DNA of 64,000 nucleotides from Semisulcospira habei (Eukaryota; Mollusca; Gastropoda; Semisulcospiridae), in contig BTPG01000005.1 in the NCBI GenBank assembly GCA_036245525.1, positions 133,136,250-133,200,249 of the forward strand, written 5' to 3'. Of the stretch, positions 10,085 through 19,524 are shown one piece after another. The notes under the pieces were generated by a model, which saw only the letters and a program-made list of their open reading frames with translations, was not told the DNA's origin and ran no database searches. The position numbers and the translations under genes were made by a program. Numbering within the stretch: position 1 is the stretch's first letter; every line of letters begins with the position of its first letter.

Positions 10085-10634
10085 TCGATCCAGTGTGTCA
10101 GGACTGCATGATTTCTGTTGAAGAGTGCAGATTTGGGTAGAACGTTTCAAGGGTGTAAGATTGGTGCCAGACGTATTTGAGCCAGAAGCGGGTCCGCTAC
10201 ACTGAGTTTTAGTGGACAGTACGTGATCCGATGAAAAGAACGGGAAATAGCCCGCGTGAAAAACGATCTTTCTAGCTGTCGCGATAGGAGACGGGAAATC
10301 TTCAAGCCCGTTTCCGTAGAGTTCGTTTAGTTCAAGTCGGTCAAGATGGGATTTCTGCGCATGGCGTATGGGTGCGGGGTAGACCCATACGTGTTCCACA
10401 GCACCCATCAGAAACCTTCCTAGAGTTCCTTTGGGAGAACTTCCCAGCGCTTGAATCAGTGCTGAATTGCACGTATTTTGTGAAGTGGTGTACTGTATCA
10501 AATGAATCTGATGTAAAATTACAACCTCATCTCAGGGATAAGGAGGGTCATGTACTAAATGTCATGCCTTATTTGTCGCTGGCTGACGAACTGGTGCCGT
10601 GAGGGAGGGGTCAAAGGGGCCTCATCGTAAAGAG

Positions 10635-10723
10635 GTATACTGACGAGCAACGACTCATCGGAAACATTTTAGTGTTTCCGATGATTCCAAAAATGTCGCA
10701 TTTCTTTTGCTCGTCACTATAAT
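10635..10723. mobile_element. PalF element
   Basis: TATACTGACGAGCAA to TTTTGCTCGTCACTATA, with ATCGGAAACATT paired to AGTGTTTCCGAT. The left arm lost the AAGAAATGCGACATTT part retained on the right. Confidence 0.65.
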
Positions 10724-10891
10724 ATGTCCATCGTTGAGTGGTTCTCCTTGGCATGCTTACGGTATCTATCAACGCTTGCCTCACATGATCAATAGTCTAT
10801 TGATTTATGCACACTGAAGTAGACTGTTTATAGATTCTTTCATCGATGTGTAGGTGACAGACATAGGAAAATCATACTCAGTCGAGTGGTT

Positions 10892-11105
10892 TTAACACAT
10901 TCTGCAACAGGACCGAAATCCCCAAATTCTGAAGTTGCCCTCTGAAGGACTGTATTACAATTCTAGAGACAGATCGAGCAGGGTAGTTCAAGGGTGGTGC
11001 CAGAATAGCTTAGCGCCTATGGGCGCCAAGCTATTCTGGCACCACCCTTTAACTATCATTCTCGATCCATGTCTTGCTGTGGTCTGTCGGGGCTGAATGG
11101 GTTAA
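10892..11105. mobile_element. PalA element, reverse orientation
   Basis: TTAACACATTCTGC at the left and GGGCTGAATGGGTTAA at the right. Hairpin 10983-11058. The left arm reads CTTAGCGCC against CCAAGC on the right, one unpaired change. Confidence 0.78.
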
Positions 11106-11614
11106 AACTCTGTCATACGAGCAAAAGCGCGTGGGGTAATTATATAAGGTTTTAAAACACGAGAGTGGGTTCCTCCGTATCACCTATACACCGAATTCAA
11201 ACTCTATTTCTTACTTGGCCTTTTTGTTTGCAATAATCCGATGTGAGTTGGTTTTCACCACAGCAACACAGACTTAATCACGGCCTCTCAAAGATCTAGA
11301 CGTAATTTACTTGTGATTTGATGCAAATATTTTTAGATGCCAGACAAAAGTTTGTCATGATGACGCAATAGCTCAATGCATGATGCAAGTGGGTGTAATG
11401 GTTACCATACAATGAGGTCATGCAGGTGAGCTGAAAGCATGTCAGTCAACTTTCAATTTTGCGTGTGCACATACCTCGTTGTTTATCAGACTTTCCACAA
11501 GACAGTTTTGTGCACACGTGGCCGTTGGCTCAAAGGCGTTCTAAGGCGCAAAGAAGGTGTGTAAGAAACAAATGATTACATATTTAAATGAAGTCTGTGA
11601 TTCCTATTTTGCAG

Positions 11615-11735
11615 GCGAGTGTAACTGAGGGCGAGTTTGCGTGGTTTGGACTGCACGGTACACAGGACAACACATGGGCCTATCTGGACAAGTCTGACGT
11701 CATTATGGCTAGCGGGGTTCTGACATCTTCAACAG
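11615..11735 (+). CDS. C-type lectin gene, CTLD middle exon
   Basis: Acceptor ttttgcag ends at 11614 and donor acag/gtaca follows 11735. Entry phase 0 matches the previous exon's exit and exit phase 1 matches the next exon's entry. The product includes FAWFGLHGTQDNTWAYLDKS, corresponding to the WIGL and W-x-W-x-D core of C-type lectin domains. No EPN or QPD sugar-selectivity motif follows, so calcium-dependent sugar binding of the classical kind is doubtful. Immediately after the donor the intron runs into a poly-C/poly-A tract that stays open in frame but is not coding. Confidence 0.85.
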
Positions 11736-11744
11736 GTACACAAA

Positions 11745-11935
11745 ACTGCCCCCCTCCCCCCCCCCCCCCCTCCCCCCCCCCCCAAAAAAAAAAAAAAAAG
11801 AAAAAAAAAAAAAAGAAACCCGAAACAAAACAAAAAAGCAACAAAAGAAAAAAACAAAAAAACAAACCACGCCCCCCCCCCCCCCCCATAAAAAAAAAGA
11901 AAAGAAAAAAAAACCTTAAAAAAAAACCACCACAG
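11745..11935. repeat. Poly-C/poly-A low-complexity tract
   Basis: Runs of C then A, twice, directly after the donor of the second lectin exon. The open frame through it is compositional. Confidence 0.85.
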
Positions 11936-12143
11936 GCCAACACACACATTGCATATCCAATGCAGACTGAAAAAAAAAAAAGCAACTCAGGAATATATTA
12001 CAATATACTATTTTCTATGTAGCTGTTTGTTTCAGTCTATACTAGATTTTACATGATGCATTTTGATCATAGTCACTAATTTAGCACATAATGCTGCGAG
12101 AAAAAAGGATTTCACACGTTTACTGGTATGTTTGTCGAATCAG

Positions 12144-12251
12144 GTGTGCCGGCAGACAAGACCAACAAATGTGGGGCCTACATGGGTACAGGTGGACTGG
12201 CTTTCCTGGACTGTAGGGCGATGACGGCTCAGGGCTACATCTGCAAGAAAC
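12144..12251 (+). CDS. C-type lectin gene, CTLD last exon
   Basis: Acceptor gaatcag ends at 12143 and the donor is aaac/gtaagc at 12251/12252; entry and exit are both phase 1. Encodes VPADKTNKCGAYMGTGG and then LAFLDCRAMTAQGYICKKR, the final three conserved cysteines and the YICK ending of the domain. The usual WND calcium-ligand motif reads LAFLD here, a second sign that the canonical calcium site is lost. The six cysteines over three exons fit a long-form CTLD. The following intron contains a CAAT-type tetranucleotide run and a decayed PalI palindrome. Confidence 0.85.
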
Positions 12252-12301
12252 GTAAGCCACACCTGATTGCCACTCATCAACCAGACGACGAACTAACCGT
12301 T

Positions 12302-12412
12302 CAACCAGTCAATCAATCAATCAATCAATCAATCGGTTTGTCGGTCGGTCGATCCATCTGTTCATCCCGGCATCCATCCAACAACCAATCAGTTTATCAA
12401 TCAATTATTTAA
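12302..12412. repeat. CAAT/CATC tetranucleotide tract
   Basis: Six CAAT units then imperfect ATCC/ATCA repeats, within the last lectin intron. Confidence 0.8.
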
Positions 12413-12506
12413 CTATAAATGTTGCATGGTAATTGAGCTAGACAATGACGTTATTCATTCCTCTAGGTAGATTATCAGTGCAACATATGCTAGTAACGCC
12501 ACTGAT

Positions 12507-12595
12507 CGAGCCGACGTCGGCTGCTGTCGCTCTGGGCTGTGCGCGAGTCAAAAGCGGCAGACGTCGGCCCAATGATCATTTGCGTCCTGGGTCCT
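12507..12595. mobile_element. Decayed PalI palindrome
   Basis: GAGCCGACGTCGGC near the left and GCAGACGTCGGCCC then ATTTGCGTCCTGGG on the right match PalI arms, with internal changes. Within the last lectin intron. Confidence 0.5.
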
Positions 12596-12747
12596 TCTTT
12601 CGTGTTTTCCAGCTTTGCCCCGAGTGTTTGCAACGAGTTCTCTCCTCAACCATACCATCCCTCCCGGCACCGCTAATCAGCCATCTTCTAGAGGGGCGCA
12701 ACTCTTCGAGCGCGTCTGGCCGCCCCTGCTTCCCTCCCTTCCTCAAG

Positions 12748-12899
12748 CCTCGCACTACTTGGCGGAGGACGACACAGATTCGGAGACGGGTTGCGCCTAC
12801 CGCTGTTTCAACGTCCACGGCTGCAAAGCGTTCCAGGTCACCTGCATCACCTCAGAAATGTGCAGGAGCCTCACGTGCACCTTGCTCACGCAGATCTGA
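12748..12899 (+). CDS. Probable terminal exon of the lectin gene, cysteine-rich PAN/apple-like tail
   Basis: A pyrimidine-rich stretch (ccctgcttccctcccttcct) precedes AG at 12746-12747. Entry in phase 1 fits the donor of the previous exon. The open frame reads SHYLAEDDTDSETGCAYRCF, then NVHGCKAFQV and more cysteines before TGA at 12897-12899. The C-x3-C-x5-C-KAF spacing recalls PAN/apple modules, which occur with CTLDs in molluscan secreted proteins, but the module is short and lacks a clear end. Assignment rests on phase, acceptor and composition. It could instead be a chance ORF, or the first part of an exon spliced earlier. No canonical AATAAA follows closely. Confidence 0.5.
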
Positions 12900-13039
12900 A
12901 CTCTGTGAACTGATGTCAGTATCATACTGATTTCGTCACTGAGGAAGTTCAACCGGCCGGGGCGCGGCAAACCGGCTGAGACAACCCGCAACGATGAGGG
13001 TCCCGGCAGTCAGTACCCGCCGCAGCAATAAGAAAGACC

Positions 13040-13092
13040 ACACTGGTTGTCTCCCTCGATTCACTACCACTGATAAGGGAGACAACCAGTCA
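13040..13092. mobile_element. PalK palindrome
   Basis: ACTGGTTGTCTCCCT and AGGGAGACAACCAGT arms around CGATTCACTACCACTGATA. A longer relative is at 63029-63090. Confidence 0.6.
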
Positions 13093-13316
13093 CTATGAAA
13101 GGAACGCGTTGCAGAGACTATGTTGACCCGACCATAGTTTCAGTTATCATCATAATTCAGTATAAATGATCGGCTGACCCAACTGGGTACTGATAGTGAG
13201 AGAGACATGGCTGTTTATTTATTTGTTGTTACATTTGGCCTGAACACTGAGAGTCGATTTGTGAAATGTTTGATTTCACAGCATGACCACGGCGTCTGCG
13301 TCCATTGTGTGATATG

Positions 13317-13680
13317 GTTATTGCTATCTATAGGCCGTTTGACGTCGGAGCGCACAACGTTTTTCCCAAATATCGCCGCAAAGAAACACTTTTCTGTACC
13401 TTAACCGCAAAGAAACACTTTTCTGTACCTTAAGGTACAGAAAAGTGTTTCTTTGCGGCGATATTTGGGAAAAACGTTGTACCTTAAGGTACAGAAAAGT
13501 GTTTCTTTGCGGCGATATTTGGGAAAAACGTTGTACTTTAAGGTACAGAAAAGTGTTTCTTTGCGGCGATATTTGGGAAAAACGTTGTACTTTAAGGTAC
13601 AGAAAAGTGTTTCTTTGCGGCGATATTTGGGGAAAACCTTGTGCGCTCCGACGTCAAACGGCCTATAGATAGCAATAACC
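13317..13680. mobile_element. Foldback element with an internal 54-bp tandem array
   Basis: Terminal arms start GGTTATTGCTATCTATAGG and are perfectly complementary for about 40 bp, with GACGTCGGAGCGCAC. The interior is a 54-bp unit repeated (TTAAGG starts at 13430, 13484, 13538, 13592), each joint being the small palindrome GTACCTTAAGGTAC or its TTTAAGG variant, and the first unit inverted relative to the rest. A half-unit relative lies at 14324-14393. Confidence 0.85.
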
Positions 13681-13941
13681 AAATATCATTTAGTGCCAGT
13701 TGACATAATAATGCAATAGTCTTACTGAACTCCTATGATTTGTCTATTCTGTTGTACAGTCGTAAAATATTGGTGAAACTGAGACAAGACTGAGCAAGCC
13801 ACTTTCAATACCCTAAATCAGTAGAGCCACAGCAGTTTTCAATATCGAGGTCAAGCTTGCAGACTTCATGAATGCCTGCGCTATTTCAGGTTTGAAAACT
13901 TGGCCAATTCAGTGAAAATGGATCTTTTTTTTTTACTGGGC

Positions 13942-14155
13942 TTAACTCATTCTACCCCAGACACACCACAGCAAGATAAGGATCGACCGTGATAGTTCAA
14001 GGGTGATGCCAGAATAGCTTGGCGCCTATGGGCGCCAAGCTATTCTGGCATCACCCTTGAACTATCACGGTCGATCTGTGTCCTGCACTGCAATGCAGTC
14101 TTCAGAGGACAACGGCAAAATTTGGGGATTTCGGTGTTGGGGTAGAATGAGTTAA
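13942..14155. mobile_element. PalA element (GATGCC subtype)
   Basis: TTAA 13942-13945 and 14152-14155. TTAACTCATTCTACCCC and GGGGTAGAATGAGTTAA ends are perfect inverted repeats. Hairpin arms GGTGATGCCAGAATAGC and complement, both with the A/T change relative to GGTGGTGCC copies. Same length (206 bp between TTAAs) as the 18.7-kb copy. Confidence 0.85.
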
Positions 14156-14323
14156 TATATCTGGGGCACATTTAGGGATGTAAAATCAATCACTTCATGA
14201 AAAAAAAAATTCCCGGAAATTTTACGACTTTTCAGCAAAACTCGCATATTGTTCGATTTTCATAAAAGTAAATTGGATTAGGTCAAATGTCACTGAATGA
14301 TATTTGTTCTAAGACTGATATAG

Positions 14324-14393
14324 AAAAGTGTTTCTTTGTGGAGATATTTGCGAATAAAAAATGTGCGCTCCGATGTCAAACGACCGATACCAA
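14324..14393. repeat. Half-unit of the 13.3-kb foldback
   Basis: AGAAAAGTGTTTCTTTG then GTGCGCTCCGATGTCAAACG parallels the right arm of 13317-13680 with substitutions. Confidence 0.6.
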
Positions 14394-14455
14394 ATTCTCG
14401 ACCAGCTTACTGCATTGTATTATATTTATCTGCTGAGCGGCATATCGTGCACACG

Positions 14456-14652
14456 TTAACCCAATTAGCCCCAACGCCCACCAGCAGGAGATAGAGCGGC
14501 CATGAGAAGTCAAGGGTAGTGCCTGATTAGCTTGGCGCCAAGCTAATCTGGCATCACCCTTGAACTATCTTGGTCGATCCATCTCTGGTACATAGTCCAT
14601 AGGTGACACTTCCAAAATTTGTGAAATGCGGCTGTGGGGTTAAATGGGTTAA
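14456..14652. mobile_element. PalB element with lost loop
   Basis: TTAACCCAATTAGCCCC to GGTTAAATGGGTTAA. At the centre GCTTGGCGCCAAGC has no spacer, so two GGCGCC halves have collapsed to one. Confidence 0.75.
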
Positions 14653-15110
14653 ACCATACGAGATGCCAGATCGACCTGGAATTTCTAGTTAGATGAGAAG
14701 AGACATGTTTGGTGCTTTGATTCATACCATACTGAACTTGTCCAGTGGACAATTGTGGGCCAATGTTGAGTTGCCGTTGCCATGGTGATTTGAGAGGCAC
14801 ACCTATTTTATCTGTGCGTGGGTGTAAGGAATCAGGTTTATAATCAAGAAATGAGACGGGTAAAGTTCTTTTTTGTTGTTGTTGTTGTTGTATTTTGTAA
14901 ATGGCAAATGTACAGCCGGTGGGCGGTAGTGTTATTTAGGGGATTGAAATATTAGGGGTTGACTGGGGCTGACTAAAGCTAAGAGACTGGACAGTACGGA
15001 AACGCCACTGTGTTCCTTGGCCTACAGAATGTTGCCCAAACTGTCATACCAGCCAGATCGCAGACTGAAAGCCGGCAAGACTTCGGACTTTGTCATGAAC
15101 TGACCCTGCT

Positions 15111-15326
15111 CTAACCCTTTTCATCCTGTTACACCCATTGCTTGGAATAAATTTGACTGACAGTTCAAGGGTGGTGCCAGAATAACTTGGTGCCTCAGGC
15201 GCCAAGCTATTCCGGCACCACCCTTGAACTAAAACAGTTGATCTATCTACTAATCTCTAATGTAACCTTCATATGACGACAAGCACATAATTATTACAAA
15301 ATCAGCCTCAGGATGTAATGAGCCAA
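15111..15326. mobile_element. PalA2 element
   Basis: Left CTAACCCTTTTCATCCTG, right AGCCTCAGGATGTAATGAGC. Hairpin 15161-15229 with three arm mismatches (AACTTGGTGCC, CTATTCCGGC). Confidence 0.7.
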
Positions 15327-15335
15327 TTTGAATCT

Positions 15336-16050
15336 ACTGACGCTCGAGGCGGAGTCAATCAGGGGTACGAAACTCTTAACAGAAAAAGTATTAAATTCCC
15401 TCCCTCCTGTGTATTTAGATATGCAGCGCGACCCGACCGCGGCCGGCAACATCGTGCATTACAAAATTCCAAAAGTTCCATCAGTGTGTGATATTGAAAA
15501 GTAATCTCCGTAGCTCGTCACCTTTCACCTCAGCTGTTCAGGGGCTGAAATCGAGCATCACCATTCAAAGGTCCAGTTTGAAAGATATCTTGAAAGATTG
15601 CGTAACTCGTGCGCTTTCCTTTATACTCTTCTGATAGTGTGGAATGATCTATACACTCCGCTACATAAACTCCTCATTTGAACGTAGCAACGTTAACTAT
15701 ATGGCAAAGGAAGTCCAAACAAAGGTATCGGCTAACCAGACTTCTTAAGTAACTCTTTTCCCATCCACCGCAAGCCGTACATGAGATGGATTGACCGTGA
15801 CTGGCCAAGGGTAGTGCATATAATTATGTGATCACCTTTTCACGCGAGACAAAAAATATTACGCTTTTCACACCCACTAAACTGCAGGTCGAGCTTGACC
15901 GAGTTAACCATGCTGGCTCAAATGTACTGCTTGGTCATCTTTGCACATCACCGACCATACCAGATTTGATGTCTTTTCACATCCACCGCCATCTGCATGA
16001 GCAGGACTGACCGTCATAGCTCAACGGTAGATCAACGGTTGATCAGCTAA
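15336..16050. repeat. Duplicated segment, copy 1 (no PalA insert)
   Basis: About 715 bp nearly colinear with 18121-19050: ACTGACGCTC, TTCCCTCCCTCCTGTGTATT, CCAAAAGTTCCA, AACTCCTCATTTGAACGTAG, CTGCAGGTCGAGCTTGACCG and others in the same order. The site of the PalA insert of copy 2 is empty here (CACTAAACTGCAGG, 15876-15889). The terminal palindrome is collapsed to GCTCAACGGTAGATCAACGG. Confidence 0.9.
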
Positions 16051-16211
16051 TATGAATCTATATATGGAGAAAGGGGGTCTAGATAGGTTGCCGATTGCTG
16101 CACACCTCGAACTTCGGGCTGGTCGAATGTGGTTGTCATTAAACAAAATTCAACTCAAAATGGTGTGAGTGAGTGAGTGCGGAGGGCCGGGGTGAGTGAG
16201 TGACTGAGTGA

Positions 16212-16213
<2 letters not shown>

Positions 16214-16293
<80 letters not shown>
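16214..16293. repeat. (GA)n microsatellite
   Basis: About 80 bp of uninterrupted GA, preceded by GAGT repeats (16165-16212). Confidence 0.95.
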
Positions 16294-16296
<3 letters not shown>

Positions 16297-16461
16297 AAAC
16301 AGTTAAGTATGTGCCTGTCAGTGGATGACTTTGATAGCGATCTGTTGCCGACAATGGACGATCAGTCGTTGGCAGTAGCTTCTTTGTATTCAAATGTTCT
16401 CAGTATGTCTTACAATAACAAAGAGGCCGCTATCAGCTTTTGAAGTCAGTGAATGTGCTGA

Positions 16462-16690
16462 AATGAAAGACGTCTCTGCTCTCCTCAGTCTACCTTTGTA
16501 CGTAGGAGAGTCATCCAACGACGTTTACCACGGTCACTAGAAGACCTCTGTTACGTGGGCATACTCACATGGATTGTGAAAAGAAGAGTAGAAAAGTCTC
16601 CGCTGAGGCAAGACAACATTGAGAACCCCGGCCTTTTATCAGGAAAAGTTTAGCAATCAAAGCCCACCCTAGAGCAGACCGCTTTCATGC
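16462..16690. repeat. Dispersed repeat R2, copy 1
   Basis: Matches 29935-30200 in order: GAAAGACxTxTCTGCTCT, AGAAxACCTCT, GAGGCAAGACAA, TAGCAATCAAAG and CAGACCGCTTT. Diverged; no coding frame shared. Confidence 0.65.
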
Positions 16691-16904
16691 CGCCACCATG
16701 GCAATATACTTCTTGTGTTTACTTTTCCATTTCATTACTGTCGTTATACGTTTACAGCCAAGCACGTGACAATTGCAAAAAAATGAGGATAATAACCACA
16801 ACATCAGTCGGTCGGTTCGTATTACCTGTATTTTCTCTTCTTTCTTCGTTGATCATTACTGATGGTACAGAAATCAGAAGCGTACTCATCTCTGTAATAC
16901 ATGT

Positions 16905-16972
16905 ATCAATTTGTTTGGAAAGAAGGTGTGTCTGGCTAAAGCCAGACACACCTTCTTTCGAAACAAATTGAT
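16905..16972. mobile_element. Isolated near-perfect palindrome
   Basis: Arms ATCAATTTGTTT and AAGAAGGTGTGTCTGGC with complement, centre TAAA. No related copy was found in the window. Confidence 0.65.
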
Positions 16973-17362
16973 AGGATGGAAAGATGAAATACAGGTTATA
17001 TTCTCAGCCACATGCTATGAAGTTGTTGAGCTTTACGTCCGTTGTTCATTTGGGTGTAAATTCCTTCAGTCACGGATTTGAGAAAATTGCCACAGGAAAA
17101 AATAGCATCCTGAATTATAGCTGCTTTCAGACGTATGGTTATAGATGTCGCCGGGAAAGTGCCATGTATAAGTCTGTCTGTCTGTCCTTCTGTCTCTCTC
17201 TCTCTCTCACCCCAGCATTTGAGAGATTCATTTTAGGTGTCAGTAAATTCTGATGCAGAAAACATTCTATCGGTTTTTTAATCAGTTTCAGCATGACTTT
17301 TAATATTGTATTCTACTTTTAGAAGAATGTTGTAGTGTTATGAACATAATTTCGGTCCGTAT

Positions 17363-17416
17363 TCCCCCCCCCCCCTCCCCCCACCCCCCTTGTACGTAGG
17401 ACCCCCCCCCCCCCCC

Positions 17417-17447
<31 letters not shown>

Positions 17448-17605
17448 CCAACAACCACAACGAAAAACCAAAACCAAAAAAACCCAAACAGACAAACAAA
17501 AAACCCAAAACAAACAGAAAAACCCCAAACAAACAAACAACAACAAGAACAACAACAAACACACACCCCCACCCCCACCCCCACCCCAAGGAAAAAAAAA
17601 AGAAG
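17363..17605. repeat. Poly-C/poly-A and CAAA low-complexity tract
   Basis: C runs, then 28 A, then CAAA/AACCC and CCCCAC repeats. ORFs on both strands are compositional. Confidence 0.85.
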
Positions 17606-17639
17606 AAAATAAAAAGCTTAAATCGAACAATTCTTCAAT

Positions 17640-17705
17640 TCTTTGAAAAATTCGACTTATCCCAATGAGAGAGATAAGTCGAACGACGAGTAAGTCGAAC
17701 GAAAA
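17640..17705. repeat. TTCGACTTA hairpin cluster
   Basis: TTCGACTTATC and GATAAGTCGAA flank CCAATGAGAGA, with further TAAGTCGAAC copies and TTCGACTTAAAG at 17721. A short local inverted and direct repeat cluster. Confidence 0.5.
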
Positions 17706-18120
17706 AGATTCTCCTGCAGGTTCGACTTAAAGTACCATTACGCGTAAATCTGATGACCCATTTCAGTGCCACTTGTGTTCATTATGCTTTGTTGAGACAC
17801 TTAATAAACTTTAACGTAAGTTTGGACATGCAGCAAACACACAGGCGTAATCGCACTTATTATTCTGTGCACCCGTTAACGTGTCGATCTATTTTTAGCT
17901 GTTTCTAGTACTGATTATACGTTTTATTTCTAGAACGGAGTGGAGTCAGTCATTGCCAAGTTACTTGATATGAAGACGACGTGTGCTGAACTGGATTCTC
18001 CTGTGTCTAAATGAAACACAACTAGACATGTGTGTAGTGTTTCGTAAACAGCTGTTACAAACGTGTATATTTGAACAGTTACGGCGGTAGTGGGCCTTTA
18101 AGCGTCGTCGACTGTATCAT

Positions 18121-19050
18121 ACTGACGCTCACGGCGGAGTCAATCAGAGGGACGAAACTCCTGACAGAAAAATTATTCAATTCCCTCCCTCCTGTGTATT
18201 TGGATATACAGAGCGACCGCGGGCAACATCGTGCATTACAAAATTCCAAAAGTTCCACCAGCGTGTGATATTGAAAAGTACTCGGTAGCTCGTCACCTTT
18301 CACCTCAGTTGTTCAGGGGCTGAAATCGAGCTCCATCATTCAAAGGTCCAGTTTGAAAGATATCTTGAAAGATTGCGTGACTCGTGCTCTATACTTTATA
18401 CTCTTCCGATAGCGTGGAATGATCTATACACTCCGCTCATAAACTCCTCATTTGAACGTAGCAACGTTAACTATCTGGCACAGGAAGTCCAACTTGAACA
18501 AACGTATCGGCTGAACCAGACTTCTTAAGTTAACTTTTTTCCCATCCACCGCAAGCCGTACATGAGCTGGATCAGTTGACCGTGACAGGCCAAGGGTAGT
18601 GCATATATTATGTGATCAGCTTTTCACACGAGACAAAAAATATTAGTACGCTATTTCATACCTCCTTTTCACACCCACTTAACTCATTCTACCCCAGACA
18701 CGCCACAGCAAGATAATCATCGACCATGATAGTTCAAGGGTGATGCCAGAATAGCTTGGCGCCTACGGGCGCCAAGCTATTCTGGCATCACCCTTGAACT
18801 ATCATGGTCGATCTGTGTCCTGCACTAGAGTGCAGTCTTCAGAGGACAACGGCAAAAATTTGGGATTTCGGTGTTGGGGTAGAATGAGTTAACTGCAGGT
18901 CGAGCTTGACCGAGTTAGTAACCATGCTGGCTCAAATGTACTGCTTGATCAAATTTGCACATCACCGACCATACCACTTGATGTCTTTACACATCCACCG
19001 CCATCTGCATGAGCAGGACTGACCTTGATAGCTCAACGGTAAAGCTGGAT
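18121..19050. repeat. Duplicated segment, copy 2 (carries PalA insert)
   Basis: Colinear with 15336-16050 after removing the 18679-18892 element. Small ORFs differ between copies, so no protein is conserved. Confidence 0.9.
18679..18892. mobile_element. PalA element with proven TTAA duplication
   Basis: TTAA 18679-18682 and 18889-18892; the body of 206 bp begins CTCATTCTACCCC and ends GGGGTAGAATGAG. The hairpin is perfect around GGCGCCTACGGGCGCC. Copy 1 of the surrounding duplication has an empty site one substitution away from CACTTAACTGCAGG. Confidence 0.92.
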
Positions 19051-19106
19051 CAGCTTGGCGCATTTAGGCGCCAAGCTGATCAAACTCTACCGTTGAGCTA
19101 ACGCGG
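19026..19106. mobile_element. PalA-related palindrome (GATCAGCTTGG subtype)
   Basis: TAGCTCAACGGTA and TACCGTTGAGCTA outer arms, GATCAGCTTGGCGC and GGCGCCAAGCTGATC inner arms. Its counterpart in the duplicated segment at 16018-16046 has lost the centre. Confidence 0.7.
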
Positions 19107-19410
19107 TCGAAAACTCCAGGCAGATCAAGAGAGGCAGACCGAACTCTTTTTTACGCCGAGTTTAGCAGACGGCTGTCAATTTCGCCGAAAACTGGCAGCG
19201 GAAGGGTTAATGCAATAAATTTAACGTGTGTTTGGCGAAGCAGACACTTTGACGGGGCTTATAGTCGCCAACAACACTGCTTTGACGGCTGAGACATTGA
19301 GGCATCTGATTGAAATTGTTGCGTTAAGCTCTGCTGATAGTTGCGAAGCAAGGGAGGAAACTCGGTGATCTGGGACCAAACTGTAAAACTACCGCTCAAA
19401 CCCGCCGCAC

Positions 19411-19470
19411 GCCGTGTGATGGGCGATAATAGCGTTTCCCAGGGAAACGCATTATCGCCTGTTACACGGT
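19411..19470. mobile_element. Isolated palindrome
   Basis: GCCGTGTGATGGGCGATAAT and ATTATCGCCTGTTACACGG flank AGCGTTTCCCAGGGAAACGC. No family recognised. Confidence 0.55.
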
Positions 19471-19524
19471 ATAGGACATCACGCTGAGAAACATCAGACA
19501 TCGGTATGTAAAAAAAAAGTGTTA

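Noticed and set aside
11736..12022. Extension of the second lectin exon through Pro/Lys-rich codons
   Set aside because: Runs through poly-C and poly-A after a good donor. The next exon's phase fits splicing at 11735.
12445..12930. 161-codon + strand ORF overlapping the last lectin exon
   Set aside because: Wrong frame, arginine- and serine-rich from GC bias. The cysteine-patterned frame is the one that matches the splice phase.
13401..13682. Repeated-peptide ORFs on both strands, and a CRISPR-like look of the 54-bp repeats
   Set aside because: Units are contiguous without unique spacers and come from a foldback array; 54 is divisible by 3, so any frame repeats.
16687..16971. 94-codon ORF with hydrophobic stretches
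   Set aside because: No homology or splice pattern recognised, and its end lies inside a palindrome.
17300..17668. Glycine/phenylalanine/valine-rich minus ORFs and Lys/Pro-rich plus ORF
   Set aside because: Translation of homopolymer and CAAA repeats.
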